A DNA stretch of 64,000 nucleotides from Seinonella peptonophila (GTDB lineage Bacteria > Bacillota > Bacilli > Thermoactinomycetales > Thermoactinomycetaceae): NCBI RefSeq assembly GCF_900129355.1, contig NZ_FQVL01000006.1, forward strand, positions 1-64,000, read 5' to 3'. Shown one piece after another: positions 55,952-64,000 of this stretch. The notes beneath the pieces are model-generated. The model had not been told where the DNA came from. It made no database searches and saw nothing but the letters and a program-made list of their open reading frames with translations. Each line of letters opens with the position of its first letter. The stretch's first letter is position 1. Both the position numbers and the translations under genes were made by a program.

Positions 55952-57484
55952 ATGATTCGAGAACAGTTTTTGAAACTGAACACATACTGGAAGTTGTCTA
56001 GCTTTGATCAAGCTGACAAAGAGAGTAGACATCTTCGGAGAGGGTATCTGATCAGCAGATCTTCTCAGGTGCTGGACATTGCTCTTCTGACGTTGTTGGC
56101 AGGCTCTACTTCAGCTATGATTTATGGGCTGACTCTGTCCGTAAGCTTTTTCTTTACCATTATCAATGATGGTCTCTGCAACCCCATACGAGCGTTGGTC
56201 CCTATCTACTATCAATCTGGGTATGCTACAAAGGGACTGATCGCCAAAGCTCGCGGTATTGTAAATCTACTCACATGGATGAAACTGATTTTGTCCTTGA
56301 CGATCTGTGGGAGCGTTTGCATTTTCGCACCCCAAATCGCGAAACTATTGAATACTGTACACCTACCTCATGAAGTCCTTTTCCTTCAGCTCATGATGGG
56401 TGTAATAATGCCCATCGATTGGTTCTTTTGGCATTTCAATGCCATCTTGACGGCAACAGGAGAGACATGGGCGATCGAAAGAGCCAATAAGCTACTGTTG
56501 AAAACCAACCTGGGATTTACTGGAATCGCCCTCATATGGAATCATGGTCAGTGGGATCTCCTTACCACCGCTGTGATCACTCTGAGCTCTCGATTGATTG
56601 CTGCAGGCTACCTCTATAGAACTTACAGGCGTTCGGATTTCAGACAAAAACAGATCCCAGCAATCGAAAAAGAAACGAAGGTGTATCTACGGGAAATATT
56701 TCCTTATTTTATCACTCAGCTCTTCTATATTGGTGCAGAACGGGCGACTAATTTGTATCTCGGCCTGCTGATCAGTCGCGAGTGTGGCACCAATGTTTAT
56801 GCTACCTACCTACTGATCGACCGAGTGATTAACTTTACTGTTTATCCCCTTGCTATCGCGCGTGGGGTTGTCAACGCCAGATTGATCAGAGAGGCTCAAG
56901 AATCGCTAGCTTGTTTGAGAGACATTGGCCTTCTAATCAATGGCAGTCACCGCCGTACACTGCCACCCTCGTTGTTCACCTTCTTCGTTGCATGGCTAGC
57001 AGGAAGGTGGTATCTTGATGGGACTAGAAAACGTGTTCTGGCACAAGTTCGAAAGGACATTCTTACTTGGCTAACCCCTCTTCTACCAATTGTTCTAGCG
57101 AGTCTAGCCACGATTGAACATATAGAGGGGAAAGGGAAAATAGACATTCGATTGATCTTTCTCTACTTCACACTCATTCTTCCGTATCTCTTCATTCTCT
57201 CTCAATCCACGGCTCTTGCACAGTTGCTCGTGGGGTTCGAATCGACTTGGAAACGGTTGATCAACGCTCTGATTGACAATATGATCTGTTTGGCCGTCGT
57301 TACCACCTGGATCTTCACCACTAAAATGCTAGGCGGAGGTGAAGTTTATGGAATGATAGGGATTTCGCTCGGCTTGTTTGTTGGAAGTGCGGTCAGCTTG
57401 TGGCTCTGTAACCAAGCACTAAAGGCGTACATCAAAGATGCGATGGAGTCTTTGCAAATAGACAACTATCTTTTCCCTGGATGA
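55952..57484 (+). CDS. Multi-spanning membrane protein, MATE/MOP flippase-like
   Basis: 510 residues, ATG after AGAGG. About twelve to fourteen hydrophobic segments, repeated in two halves, with the general look of the MOP superfamily (MATE, Wzx, MurJ): LRRGYLISRSSQVLDIALL near the start and NDGLCNPIRALVPIYY after it. No subfamily motif was identified. Base composition is G+C-richer than neighbours, like the MFS gene at 50690. The role, whether lipid or drug export, is unknown. Confidence 0.65.
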   Translation: MIREQFLKLNTYWKLSSFDQADKESRHLRRGYLISRSSQVLDIALLTLLAGSTSAMIYGLTLSVSFFFTIINDGLCNPIRALVPIYYQSGYATKGLIAKARGIVNLLTWMKLILSLTICGSVCIFAPQIAKLLNTVHLPHEVLFLQLMMGVIMPIDWFFWHFNAILTATGETWAIERANKLLLKTNLGFTGIALIWNHGQWDLLTTAVITLSSRLIAAGYLYRTYRRSDFRQKQIPAIEKETKVYLREIFPYFITQLFYIGAERATNLYLGLLISRECGTNVYATYLLIDRVINFTVYPLAIARGVVNARLIREAQESLACLRDIGLLINGSHRRTLPPSLFTFFVAWLAGRWYLDGTRKRVLAQVRKDILTWLTPLLPIVLASLATIEHIEGKGKIDIRLIFLYFTLILPYLFILSQSTALAQLLVGFESTWKRLINALIDNMICLAVVTTWIFTTKMLGGGEVYGMIGISLGLFVGSAVSLWLCNQALKAYIKDAMESLQIDNYLFPG

Positions 57485-57503
57485 TATGCATATCTAACAT
57501 GAC

Positions 57504-57545
57504 AATCGACCCTTCCCCTGCTCTCGCAATTGGGGAAGGGTCGAT
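57504..57545. terminator. Bidirectional terminator
   Basis: Arms ATCGACCCTTCCCC / GGGGAAGGGTCGAT with a 14-base loop, between convergent genes. Confidence 0.9.
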
Positions 57546-57549
57546 TTCA

Positions 57550-58605
57550 TTATTTCGCTTGATTCTTTTCCCACTGCGCGATTTCCCTACGAACAATAGG
57601 AGCTACTTTTGTACCATATAACTCGATTGCTGTCATCACCTGATCATGTGGCATCGTACCTACTGGCATATGTAAAAAGAATCTAGTCATTCCTACAGTC
57701 TTACGGAGATGAATGATCTTTTCAGCAACCGTTTGAGGATCACCTACATACAAAGCTCCGTTAAACTGGCGAGCTGAATCAAAGCTCTCACGTGAATAAA
57801 AGCTCCATCCCCTCTCTTTTCCAATAATATTTAAACTTGCTTGTGTAGATGGGAAGAATAAGTCAGCAGCCTCTTCTGAGTCATTCCATACAAAACCATG
57901 AGAATGTGATGCAATTGGTAAATTCATTAGATCATGTCCTGCTTGCACTGCTGCTCGTTTATATTGTTCTACAATTGGTGCAAAATGCTCAGGATTTCCT
58001 CCAATAATGGCTAAGACAAGCGGGAGACCTAATTCTCCAGCCCGAATTGCAGAAGATCGTGTGCCACCACTGGCGATCCAAATGGGTAATTGATCTTGAA
58101 CAGGTCGTGGATAAATCGGCAAATGATCAATTGCAGGACGATGCTTCCCTGACCAGTTTACTGTTTCGGAGCGATTTATCGCTAAAAGGAGTTCTAATTT
58201 CTCCGCAAATAACTGATCATAATCATTCAAATCATAACCAAAAAGCGGAAAGGATTCGATAAATGAGCCTCTACCAACCATCAATTCAGCTCGACCATTT
58301 GAAATGCCATCTAAAGTAGCAAAATCTTGAAAGACTCGAACAGGGTCATCTGAAGAAAGAACAGTAACAGCACTCGTTAATCGAATACGCTTCGTCTGCG
58401 TCGCAGCTCCAGCCAAAATCATTGCCGGAGCAGAAGCGGCATAATCTGCACGGTGATGTTCACCCACTCCATATATATCAAGTCCAACTTGATCCGCTAA
58501 ACGTATCTCTTTGATCACTTCACGAATCCGCTGATCGTGAGGCATCTTCTCTCCTGTCACTGGATCAGGTGTCGTTTCTACAAAGGTACTAATCCCAAGC
58601 TCCAC
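57550..58605 (-). CDS. LLM-class flavin-dependent oxidoreductase
   Basis: 351 residues from a GTG eight bases after GGGAGG. Luciferase-like TIM barrel with LGISTFVETTPDP, GVGEHHR, LTSAVTVLSSDDPVRVFQDFATLD and GRAELMVGRGSF. It is of the bacterial luciferase-like monooxygenase type acting with reduced FMN. The substrate is unknown. Monocistronic. Confidence 0.93.
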   Translation of the reverse strand: MELGISTFVETTPDPVTGEKMPHDQRIREVIKEIRLADQVGLDIYGVGEHHRADYAASAPAMILAGAATQTKRIRLTSAVTVLSSDDPVRVFQDFATLDGISNGRAELMVGRGSFIESFPLFGYDLNDYDQLFAEKLELLLAINRSETVNWSGKHRPAIDHLPIYPRPVQDQLPIWIASGGTRSSAIRAGELGLPLVLAIIGGNPEHFAPIVEQYKRAAVQAGHDLMNLPIASHSHGFVWNDSEEAADLFFPSTQASLNIIGKERGWSFYSRESFDSARQFNGALYVGDPQTVAEKIIHLRKTVGMTRFFLHMPVGTMPHDQVMTAIELYGTKVAPIVRREIAQWEKNQAK

Positions 58606-58671
58606 ATTATAAACCTCCCTATAAATATAAATACTTTTATTTTATACAAATAGATGATAAACCATAAATGC

Positions 58672-58688
58672 TCAGACTGAAGAAAACT
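58672..58688 (+). repeat. Minimal remnant of repeat-family end
   Basis: CAGACTGAAGAAAACTG equals the first bases of copy F (CAGACTGAAGAAAA), followed by CTG. It lies between two gene ends and may be an extreme internal deletion. Confidence 0.4.
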
Positions 58689-58702
58689 GAAACCCTCCAT
58701 AT

Positions 58703-59962
58703 TTATTGTCGAGTAAATTCCTGAGGCTTCTGAGCTTGAATGAGGTTGGTAACTTCTTGAGAATAGCCTTGTGGGGTCAAGATGGAATGTTGCTTATGTT
58801 TATCTAAATAGTCATATAAGGATTTTTCAGACGGCAACGAAAGTAAAAATGATTCAAATCCTTTTATACTTGGGCTTTTTCCAGATGACTGATATAAATA
58901 TTCTTCCACAACCGCCAAGGTACGTTCGTGCATAAATGATTGATGTTTGAGCTGATAAGTTTCCTCAAAAGCATGCATAAATAAAACCTTCTCTTGTTGT
59001 CTTTGCTTTAAATATGGCGCTACCTTTTGACCATCCTTTGTTTTGAGCCAGCTCATAAATTCTGTGAAGGTTGTACCTGTAATCGCTTTCTCAATACATA
59101 GTTTTTCAACCTCTTTAGGATGTCTGGTTCCAAATGTTTGACCAAATAAATGGATAAACTGCAAGATCGGTTTTTCTTGTTCTAGCTCTGGTTTTATTTT
59201 TCGAAAGCTATTGGATTGCATATAATCTGAGATTGAAGGATGTTTTCGATAGCGTTTCATCACATATTTTTGAACGGACTGATCCACCAAATCAAACAAA
59301 CTTCTATTCTTTGAAACTGGGTACTCTGCCTCTAAATCCATTAAAAGTTGATGCTTGAGTCTGATCCAAGCGATCACTTTTTGCATACTCTTTTCTATTC
59401 TTGGCATCCAACCCATCATATTTCGCTCTATAATTGATAGACTAGCCAAATTCCTAATCTTTCGTCCAAAATTATTACCAAGATGTTTATATATTCGTCT
59501 AATCTCAGTACTAGCATATTGATTTGCATCCATTTCTACTGGTTGCATGCGATAATACTTTCTTGGTCGCTTCATACCATAGCGAGCATTTAATTGCCAT
59601 AACTGAAACAATTGTTCACTTTGCTTATCATCTGGTACAAATTGTGATTGTTGAGCATGCTTCCCTTCATGTAAAACTAAAAAAACAGGCTTATATGGTT
59701 TGCCTTGTAAAATTTTAGGGTGAAGAGAAATGCTTCCTGTTTGTGCAACTGATCTATGATAAAATCCACCAATAAAAGGAAGCTCCTTCAAAACAATCTG
59801 ACATGGTTGACGTTGCTGCAAGTTTGCATAATGGTTTTCTAACAATTGCAAAGAGTGAAGTCGTTGCTCCTGCGTGAGCCGCTTCCAATTACTTGCATGA
59901 AAATGATCAAAAAAGTCTTCGATTGTATCACCTACTTCGTAATACCCAAAGCTCATATCCAT
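58703..59962 (-). CDS. HExxH protein of unknown function (putative metallopeptidase)
   Basis: 419 residues, ATG six bases after AAAGGG. The N-terminal third has LVLHEGKHAQQ (His98, Glu99, His102) followed by QPVEMDANQYA (Glu143, Asp145), the pattern of a zincin with a downstream acidic ligand, as found in small phage and mobile-element peptidases. The remaining 270 residues are helical, basic and unrecognised. No signal peptide, so it should act in the cytoplasm. Monocistronic, in an accessory region. Confidence 0.65.
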   Translation of the reverse strand: MDMSFGYYEVGDTIEDFFDHFHASNWKRLTQEQRLHSLQLLENHYANLQQRQPCQIVLKELPFIGGFYHRSVAQTGSISLHPKILQGKPYKPVFLVLHEGKHAQQSQFVPDDKQSEQLFQLWQLNARYGMKRPRKYYRMQPVEMDANQYASTEIRRIYKHLGNNFGRKIRNLASLSIIERNMMGWMPRIEKSMQKVIAWIRLKHQLLMDLEAEYPVSKNRSLFDLVDQSVQKYVMKRYRKHPSISDYMQSNSFRKIKPELEQEKPILQFIHLFGQTFGTRHPKEVEKLCIEKAITGTTFTEFMSWLKTKDGQKVAPYLKQRQQEKVLFMHAFEETYQLKHQSFMHERTLAVVEEYLYQSSGKSPSIKGFESFLLSLPSEKSLYDYLDKHKQHSILTPQGYSQEVTNLIQAQKPQEFTRQ

Positions 59963-60301
59963 AGCAAACCCTTTTAACTTATTTTGAAATAAGTAAGATT
60001 GCTATTATAAATTATAACATTTCTACTGACATGAGCCACGATCACGAGCCGATCAAGTGAATTTTTCTTCAATCTGATCCCATCATTGCAAATCATATGA
60101 ATATGAACCACCTATATATTTGACTTCAATAACGATTTTATGTTTTCATAAAATAGAACTTAGTCGACTTTGTCCACTTCTATCCTGTCGGGGAATCCAC
60201 AACCCAGTGGAGAGACCCATTTTGGAGGCTGATTCTAGCAGATTTACGGGTTCAACAAACGGAAGATCAAAAGTTAGATTCAGGTTCGTAAAGGAGAGGG
60301 C
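59963..60301. other. Intergenic region at edge of G+C-rich island
   Basis: A+T-rich to about 60160, then rising in G+C toward the gene at 60302. A ribosome-binding site (AAAGGAGAG) lies at its right end. No promoter was identified with confidence. Confidence 0.4.
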
Positions 60302-60721
60302 ATGACCAACGAGTCCGTCGTAGAATTCAAAGGTGCGCCCAATCAGGAAACCGACAGTACCATCGCCCACGACGGCACCTACCTCGGCGGCCCACCGGGA
60401 AAGGTGACGAACAAGATCATCCAAATCGTGATGGTCTGGAACGAGGTGGAGGGCTACAAGCGGAAGGTGACGATCATGCATCGTCCCCGGACGACGGTCG
60501 TGAAGCTGGTCGAGACGGGACCCTACGGCACTTTCGAGATCGACTACAGGAAGTCCACCCCGCTTCGCAACTTCCTCGGCTGGATCATCGACCAGATCGA
60601 CTTCGAGGACGATCGGTTCAAGATCGGCTGGGACATGATGAACCTGGTGCGTGAGGCGATCCAGCACGGCACGACCCAGTTCATCCCGCCGAACGACGAC
60701 CCCGAGCAGAAGCTGTCCTGA
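60302..60721 (+). CDS. G+C-rich protein of unknown function (139 aa), probably acquired
   Basis: ATG five bases after AAGGAGAG. The protein is TNESVVEFKGAPNQETDS at the start, has a central beta-rich part with IIQIVMVWNEVEGYKRKV and ends FIPPNDDPEQKLS. No signal peptide or membrane segment. Third codon positions are strongly G/C, quite unlike the genes on both sides, and the change in composition matches the gene ends. This points to recent transfer from a high-G+C donor such as an actinobacterium. No family recognised. Confidence 0.65.
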   Translation: MTNESVVEFKGAPNQETDSTIAHDGTYLGGPPGKVTNKIIQIVMVWNEVEGYKRKVTIMHRPRTTVVKLVETGPYGTFEIDYRKSTPLRNFLGWIIDQIDFEDDRFKIGWDMMNLVREAIQHGTTQFIPPNDDPEQKLS

Positions 60722-60738
60722 TCCCGATCTTCTATATC

Positions 60739-60781
60739 CCGCCCTTCCGTCCGCATCGCGCCATGCTGCGGATTGGAGGGG
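60739..60781 (+). terminator. G+C-rich hairpin after the 60302 gene
   Basis: Arms CCCTTCC...CCGCA and TGCGG...GGAGGGG enclose about ten bases, 20 bp after the stop. Probably the gene's own terminator, transferred with it. Confidence 0.55.
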
Positions 60782-60833
60782 TTATCTATTATCTGAAACA
60801 TCGGAATTTACTGTTCGCTCCTTTTGAACAAAA

Positions 60834-60872
60834 GACCCCTCTACTATCATAACCATTGACAAGAGGGGGTCC
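60834..60872 (-). terminator. Terminator after methyltransferase gene
   Basis: GACCCCTCT / AGAGGGGGTC with a loop of about 20 bases and a TTTT tail on the minus strand. Confidence 0.6.
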
Positions 60873-60909
60873 GTTCATAGAAGATGATGACTTATATCTA
60901 GTGAGGATA

Positions 60910-61644
60910 TCACCCTTTTTTCTGCCCGACTACAATCCGAACAGGAGGAAAAAGTAGCCAATGTGGACCGATCACTTGTACATTCCGGACGCCTGACTGC
61001 TCAAAAAACGCAGCATAATCTTTCGTATATTGGAAATCTAGAATCGCAATTCGTCCTTTTGGTTTTACAACGCGCAATATTTCAGCTAACGCTTGAGCAC
61101 GTTCCCGCTCAGTAGGAATATTGTGTATCGCCAAGCTAGATAGAACCACATCAAAATGATTGTCTGAAAAAGGTATGACTCGTGCATCGCCATCTATGAT
61201 TTCAACAAGATCTGTCACACCTTCTATCTCAGCATTTCTTCTTGTTACTTCAGGGTCATTACCACTCTGATCGTGTCGATTCCAAATATCGATACCCACA
61301 GCTGTACCTGTTGTAAGTCGAGCAGCAACAGCATTTAACACCAGACCTCTACCACATCCTACATCAAGCACTTTTTCATCACCTTGCAAACCGACAAGAT
61401 TAATCAATCTCTCCCGTTCACGATATTTTCCTACCCGACTTCCCCAAATCATATAAAATGCCTCAGCGAAGCAAAGAATTGCCGAAAAAAGAAAAAGTAT
61501 ACTAATGGCCATCTGAAGCCATTGCGGGTGCTGAAAAAAGATATAAGTGACACATCCAAGTAAAAGTAAACCAACTCCCCAAAGAAAAAGATTACGAACA
61601 ACAGTTGGGGCGTCTAGCCCGTAATCAGCTTTATCCCTTTGCAT
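60910..61644 (-). CDS. Membrane-anchored class I SAM-dependent methyltransferase
   Basis: 244 residues. Two membrane segments near the start (about 17-37 and 43-66) precede a Rossmann methyltransferase domain with VLDVGCGRGLVLNAVA (motif I), GIDIW and VVLSSLAIHNIP. The plan suggests a membrane lipid or small-molecule substrate; none can be named. The Shine-Dalgarno (GGAGGTGG) is rather far from the ATG. Monocistronic. Confidence 0.85.
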   Translation of the reverse strand: MQRDKADYGLDAPTVVRNLFLWGVGLLLLGCVTYIFFQHPQWLQMAISILFLFSAILCFAEAFYMIWGSRVGKYRERERLINLVGLQGDEKVLDVGCGRGLVLNAVAARLTTGTAVGIDIWNRHDQSGNDPEVTRRNAEIEGVTDLVEIIDGDARVIPFSDNHFDVVLSSLAIHNIPTERERAQALAEILRVVKPKGRIAILDFQYTKDYAAFFEQSGVRNVQVIGPHWLLFPPVRIVVGQKKG

Positions 61645-61824
61645 GGGTTTGATTTTCGTCCACCTCCAATTTAGTTAAGCAATATAAAATATATATAAAT
61701 CATTCTATTGCTTTTATATAGAAATATCAAAATAAGAGGGCGCATTCACGAGAATTTTAATATCATTATTAAAGAAACTTTTACAATCCATTGCTTTGAA
61801 AAATATATAATACTATTTATATCT

Positions 61825-61882
61825 CAGACTATGGAGGCGAAGCGTGAAATATTGACGGAGCCTTTACTTTGTCTACAAGCTG
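61825..61882 (+). repeat. Minimal (58-bp) derivative of the repeat family
   Basis: Contains both ends, CAGACTA and GTGAAATATTGACGG...ACTTTGTCTACAAGCTG, with almost everything between them deleted. It lies about 40 bp ahead of the nuclease start codon. Confidence 0.6.
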
Positions 61883-61921
61883 AAACCAAATATGAATATT
61901 TAATCAAAGGAGCTATAAATT

Positions 61922-62653
61922 TTGAAAAAAATATTTTTCCCTCTTTTCTTTTTGTTAGGATTCATTCCACTGCTAACTGCCTGTGGAAATAATGAAGATC
62001 AGCAGAGTATGGATATTCCATCAACGAAAGTAACGGTTGTGGATGGAGATACGATTAAAGTTCAATTAAAAAATAAGCAGGAGACTATTCGTCTACTATT
62101 AATTGATACACCTGAACTCCATGATCGCAAGACAGGCGCACAGCAGCCTTATAGTCAAGAAGCAAAAAACTATACTACCCAATTCATTCAATCTTCAAAG
62201 TTTGTTACAATCGAAAAAGATAAAACAGATCGAGACAAATACCATCGCTTATTAGCCTATGTTTACGCTGATCATAAAAGCATTCAAGAATCCTTGTTAC
62301 AGAAAGGACTCGCACGTGTCGCTTATGTATTTCCGCCCAATGTAAAATACGAGAAGCAATACCGCAGTATCGAAAAAAACACGCAACAACAGAAAACGGG
62401 GATTTGGTCTGTTGATCATTATGCTCAAGCTAATGGTTTTCATCCTGAAGTCATGAAAAATCTATCTCTGTCTCCTTCTGGATCAACAGAAGATTACGTA
62501 GCGAGTAAAAATAGTGAAGTATATCACCCAGCAAGCTGTAAAGAGATCGTCGATACCATCAAACCAGATAATCGAATCTACTATCATACTGAACAAGAAG
62601 CCATTCAAGCAGGTAAGCATCGTAGCAAAATCATAAGTTGTTGGAAAAAGTAA
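61922..62653 (+). CDS. Thermonuclease-like (SNase) lipoprotein with Ada-like C-terminus
   Basis: 243 residues from a TTG nine bases after AAAGGAG. Lipobox LTAC (Cys21), SNase domain (about 35-160) with VDGDTIKV, RLLLIDTPEL and DRDKYHRLLAY; then a C-terminal module YVASKNSEVYHPASC...IYYHTEQEAIQAG...SCWKK that keeps two Cys residues, as in Ada-like zinc modules. It is a paralogue of 33243-33932, which has lost these Cys. The gene ends at a perfect terminator. Confidence 0.9.
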   Translation: MKKIFFPLFFLLGFIPLLTACGNNEDQQSMDIPSTKVTVVDGDTIKVQLKNKQETIRLLLIDTPELHDRKTGAQQPYSQEAKNYTTQFIQSSKFVTIEKDKTDRDKYHRLLAYVYADHKSIQESLLQKGLARVAYVFPPNVKYEKQYRSIEKNTQQQKTGIWSVDHYAQANGFHPEVMKNLSLSPSGSTEDYVASKNSEVYHPASCKEIVDTIKPDNRIYYHTEQEAIQAGKHRSKIISCWKK

Positions 62654-62677
62654 GAAACGCAGCAAGTTGCTGCGTTT
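62654..62677 (+). terminator. Terminator after SNase gene
   Basis: AAACGCAGCAA / TTGCTGCGTTT, nearly perfect, followed by TTTTAATA. Confidence 0.9.
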
Positions 62678-62752
62678 TAATATATCCCATATGATATATC
62701 CCTAATATTCCTATTTAACAGATGAATACGGCAGGGTACGTGGTCACCGTAG

Positions 62753-62914
62753 GAGCTAATCCTTCAACGGAGGGCTACCGCAATTGTCTACTCTAGAGGT
62801 GCTGATGAATTAGCTACTGAGTCAAATAAATATGAATCAAAAATCTTAACCAATTCTCGTTTACAAGGTCAATTTGAAGCGAGAGATTTTTTGGTTTCCA
62901 AAGATAAAAGGTAA
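62753..62914 (+). pseudogene. Gene remnant (C-terminal fragment), unrecognised
   Basis: An open frame without start codon reads ATAIVYSRGADELATESNK and on to ARDFLVSKDKR before TAA, with protein-like composition. Another frame just upstream starts with ATG at 62722 and stops after 24 codons; a frameshift may separate the two. It is probably the tail of a broken gene between two complete ones. Confidence 0.4.
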
Positions 62915-62936
62915 AATCGTTTCAGCATATTCTGGA

Positions 62937-63614
62937 TCAAACTGAGCAAGGCTTAAATAGTAAGTTTCTAAAGCATGAGGGGATCGTGAAAGCCGCATTT
63001 GATACTCGTGGTAAACGGTAAGTAGCGGCTAAGGGCTGGTACATTGGAAGTGCTGGCTGTTTGGGCACTTGATCACCTGGATGTACATAATGAATACGTT
63101 GGGGAATCAATTCATATAAACATGTTGTATATTTCTTGTTTCCTATCCTAGGAGCTGCAAAAGTTATCAAACGAGGTGGCTCGATATGAGGCAACTTGAT
63201 AGCTAGCTCCACTGAAAGCATGGTCGCAATTGCCCCACCTAAACTATACCCAACAACTGTAATCGGTTTGTCAGTTTTTTTATGAGTCAGCATATGAAAA
63301 ATTGACTCTCGTAGCTGTAAGTAAAAGTCATAAAACCCTTGATGCACTGCCACTCCTTCCATTAAATGAAAAGGCACTTGTCGAATTTGAAAGTCTTTCA
63401 ACCATTCATACCATGCCTGACTTCCACGAAATATAATCAATCGTTCCTCTTCTGACTCTAAACAGACTGCAAATACACGTTTATATAAGAAGAATTTCAT
63501 TTTTAATTGGTATGAATCTAGAAATTGAAACGTTAACCCCTGATCCATCCATCGCACTTGTTGGATATTTGCTAAATAAGAAAGAGCAAGACGAACTATC
63601 TGTGTAAGGTCCAT
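62937..63614 (-). CDS. Class 3 lipase-like alpha/beta hydrolase
   Basis: 225 residues, ATG nine bases after GAGGTG. Lipase_3 features: FRGSQAWYEWLKDFQIR, nucleophile elbow VVGYSLGGA, FAAPRIGNKKY and the Asp in HPGDQVPKQP. No signal peptide, so a cytoplasmic or cell-associated esterase is likely. The next gene upstream on the same strand is cut by the window edge. Confidence 0.88.
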   Translation of the reverse strand: MDLTQIVRLALSYLANIQQVRWMDQGLTFQFLDSYQLKMKFFLYKRVFAVCLESEEERLIIFRGSQAWYEWLKDFQIRQVPFHLMEGVAVHQGFYDFYLQLRESIFHMLTHKKTDKPITVVGYSLGGAIATMLSVELAIKLPHIEPPRLITFAAPRIGNKKYTTCLYELIPQRIHYVHPGDQVPKQPALPMYQPLAATYRLPRVSNAAFTIPSCFRNLLFKPCSV

Positions 63615-63692
63615 CTCTGATCACACCTCAAAACTAAACAATCTTTTTATCCACTCAATAATGAAGCAGATCGATATCATATTATATTTAGA

Positions 63693-63998
63693 TTACAAAT
63701 TGCCTCTCTCAAAACGACCTAAGTATCTTTGCATAATCAATCGAGTTAAGCCACGATCAATCTCATCATTCGGACGCAATCGGTTTTTATCTGTTTCAAA
63801 CTCATTTAAATAAATTTTCAAAGGAGCCCATAGCTTTTGAATGAACGGATCATCCATTAAGAAATCAATTTCCGATCTTGGTAATTGATTAGCTATTTGG
63901 CTCAACCAAGGCGAATCAATACCGTAGCTGTACATTACGCTACCCTGAAATGTTTCTAACACGTCTAAATGACGTCTATGAATATCATCGAAAACCAC
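63693..63998 (-). CDS. Unknown protein, C-terminal part (cut by window edge)
   Basis: At least 101 residues, reading DDIHRRHLDVLETFQGS and ending IMQRYLGRFERGNL. Mixed charge, helical, with no recognised motif. The frame reaches the right edge, so the true start is probably outside the window. Confidence 0.5.
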   Translation of the reverse strand: MVFDDIHRRHLDVLETFQGSVMYSYGIDSPWLSQIANQLPRSEIDFLMDDPFIQKLWAPLKIYLNEFETDKNRLRPNDEIDRGLTRLIMQRYLGRFERGNL

Positions 63999-64000
63999 CT

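Noticed and set aside
50690-57484. A biosynthetic cluster linking the MFS and flippase-like genes
   Set aside because: The genes between are unrelated housekeeping or regulatory genes on different strands, with no biosynthetic enzymes or precursor gene.
60146-60667. 173-codon open frame on the minus strand
   Set aside because: It lies opposite the 60302 gene and is open because of the high G+C content; the plus-strand frame has a good ribosome-binding site and better protein composition.

Overview
The window looks like a chromosomal segment of a spore-forming, low-to-moderate G+C Firmicute, most plausibly a member of the Bacillales and probably near Thermoactinomycetaceae. Evidence is the 16S rRNA 5' end at the left edge, a gerA-type germination operon, CIRCE-controlled groESL, Rex, and a gene order (tsaE-tsaB-rimI-tsaD, ABC-F, rex, tatC, groES, groEL) matching the ydiB-groEL block of Bacillus subtilis. 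The genus call is an inference from sequence style, not from a database search.

Layout. 1-480: 16S rRNA 5' end with its promoter (minus strand). 0.5-8.5 kb: ung, an MFS transporter, a PbuG-type purine permease, a secreted gluzincin-like protein, guaA and a CDF cation exporter. 8.6-19 kb: a degenerate APH-like kinase, a small G+C-rich gene, then the conserved housekeeping block. 19.0-19.9 kb: a ten-gene tRNA operon (Glu-Val-Asp-His-Gln-Lys-Leu-Leu-Pro-Gly). 20-31 kb: cation/proton antiporter, membrane pseudokinase, alkaline phosphatase, ABC exporter and the spore germination operon. 31-48 kb: ilvD, a nuclease lipoprotein, a GNAT fusion protein, a secreted lipase with calcium repeats, a SAHH-like protein, a TrpD-like protein, a monooxygenase/TetR pair, a NhaD/ArsB-type antiporter, a two-component system with a CWB2 lipoprotein, and an FMN reductase. 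48.5-64 kb is the most accessory part: a zeta-like kinase with a small partner, an AHSA1 protein, MFS, MerR with an Hsp33-like protein, an IS605-like noncoding element, rlmD, a MATE/flippase-like protein, an LLM oxidoreductase, a HExxH protein, a G+C-rich island, a methyltransferase, a second nuclease lipoprotein and a class 3 lipase.

The most unusual signal is a family of noncoding, structured repeats (roughly 60-370 bp; ends CAGACTG... and ...CAATCTG) that sits at intrinsic terminators. Two copies (26664-26939 and 49459-49812) are flanked immediately by 20- and 27-nt direct repeats that ARE the terminator hairpin, as if the element inserts at a terminator and duplicates it, sparing both neighbours. 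Base-paired arms are conserved between copies, with one apparent compensatory change. Other notable points are a TnpB/TnpA-less IS605-like element with an omegaRNA-like 3' end (53.84-54.18 kb), a pair of matching terminator leaders before two unrelated cation antiporter genes, and a three-fold 16-bp-phased operator between a TetR gene and a monooxygenase.
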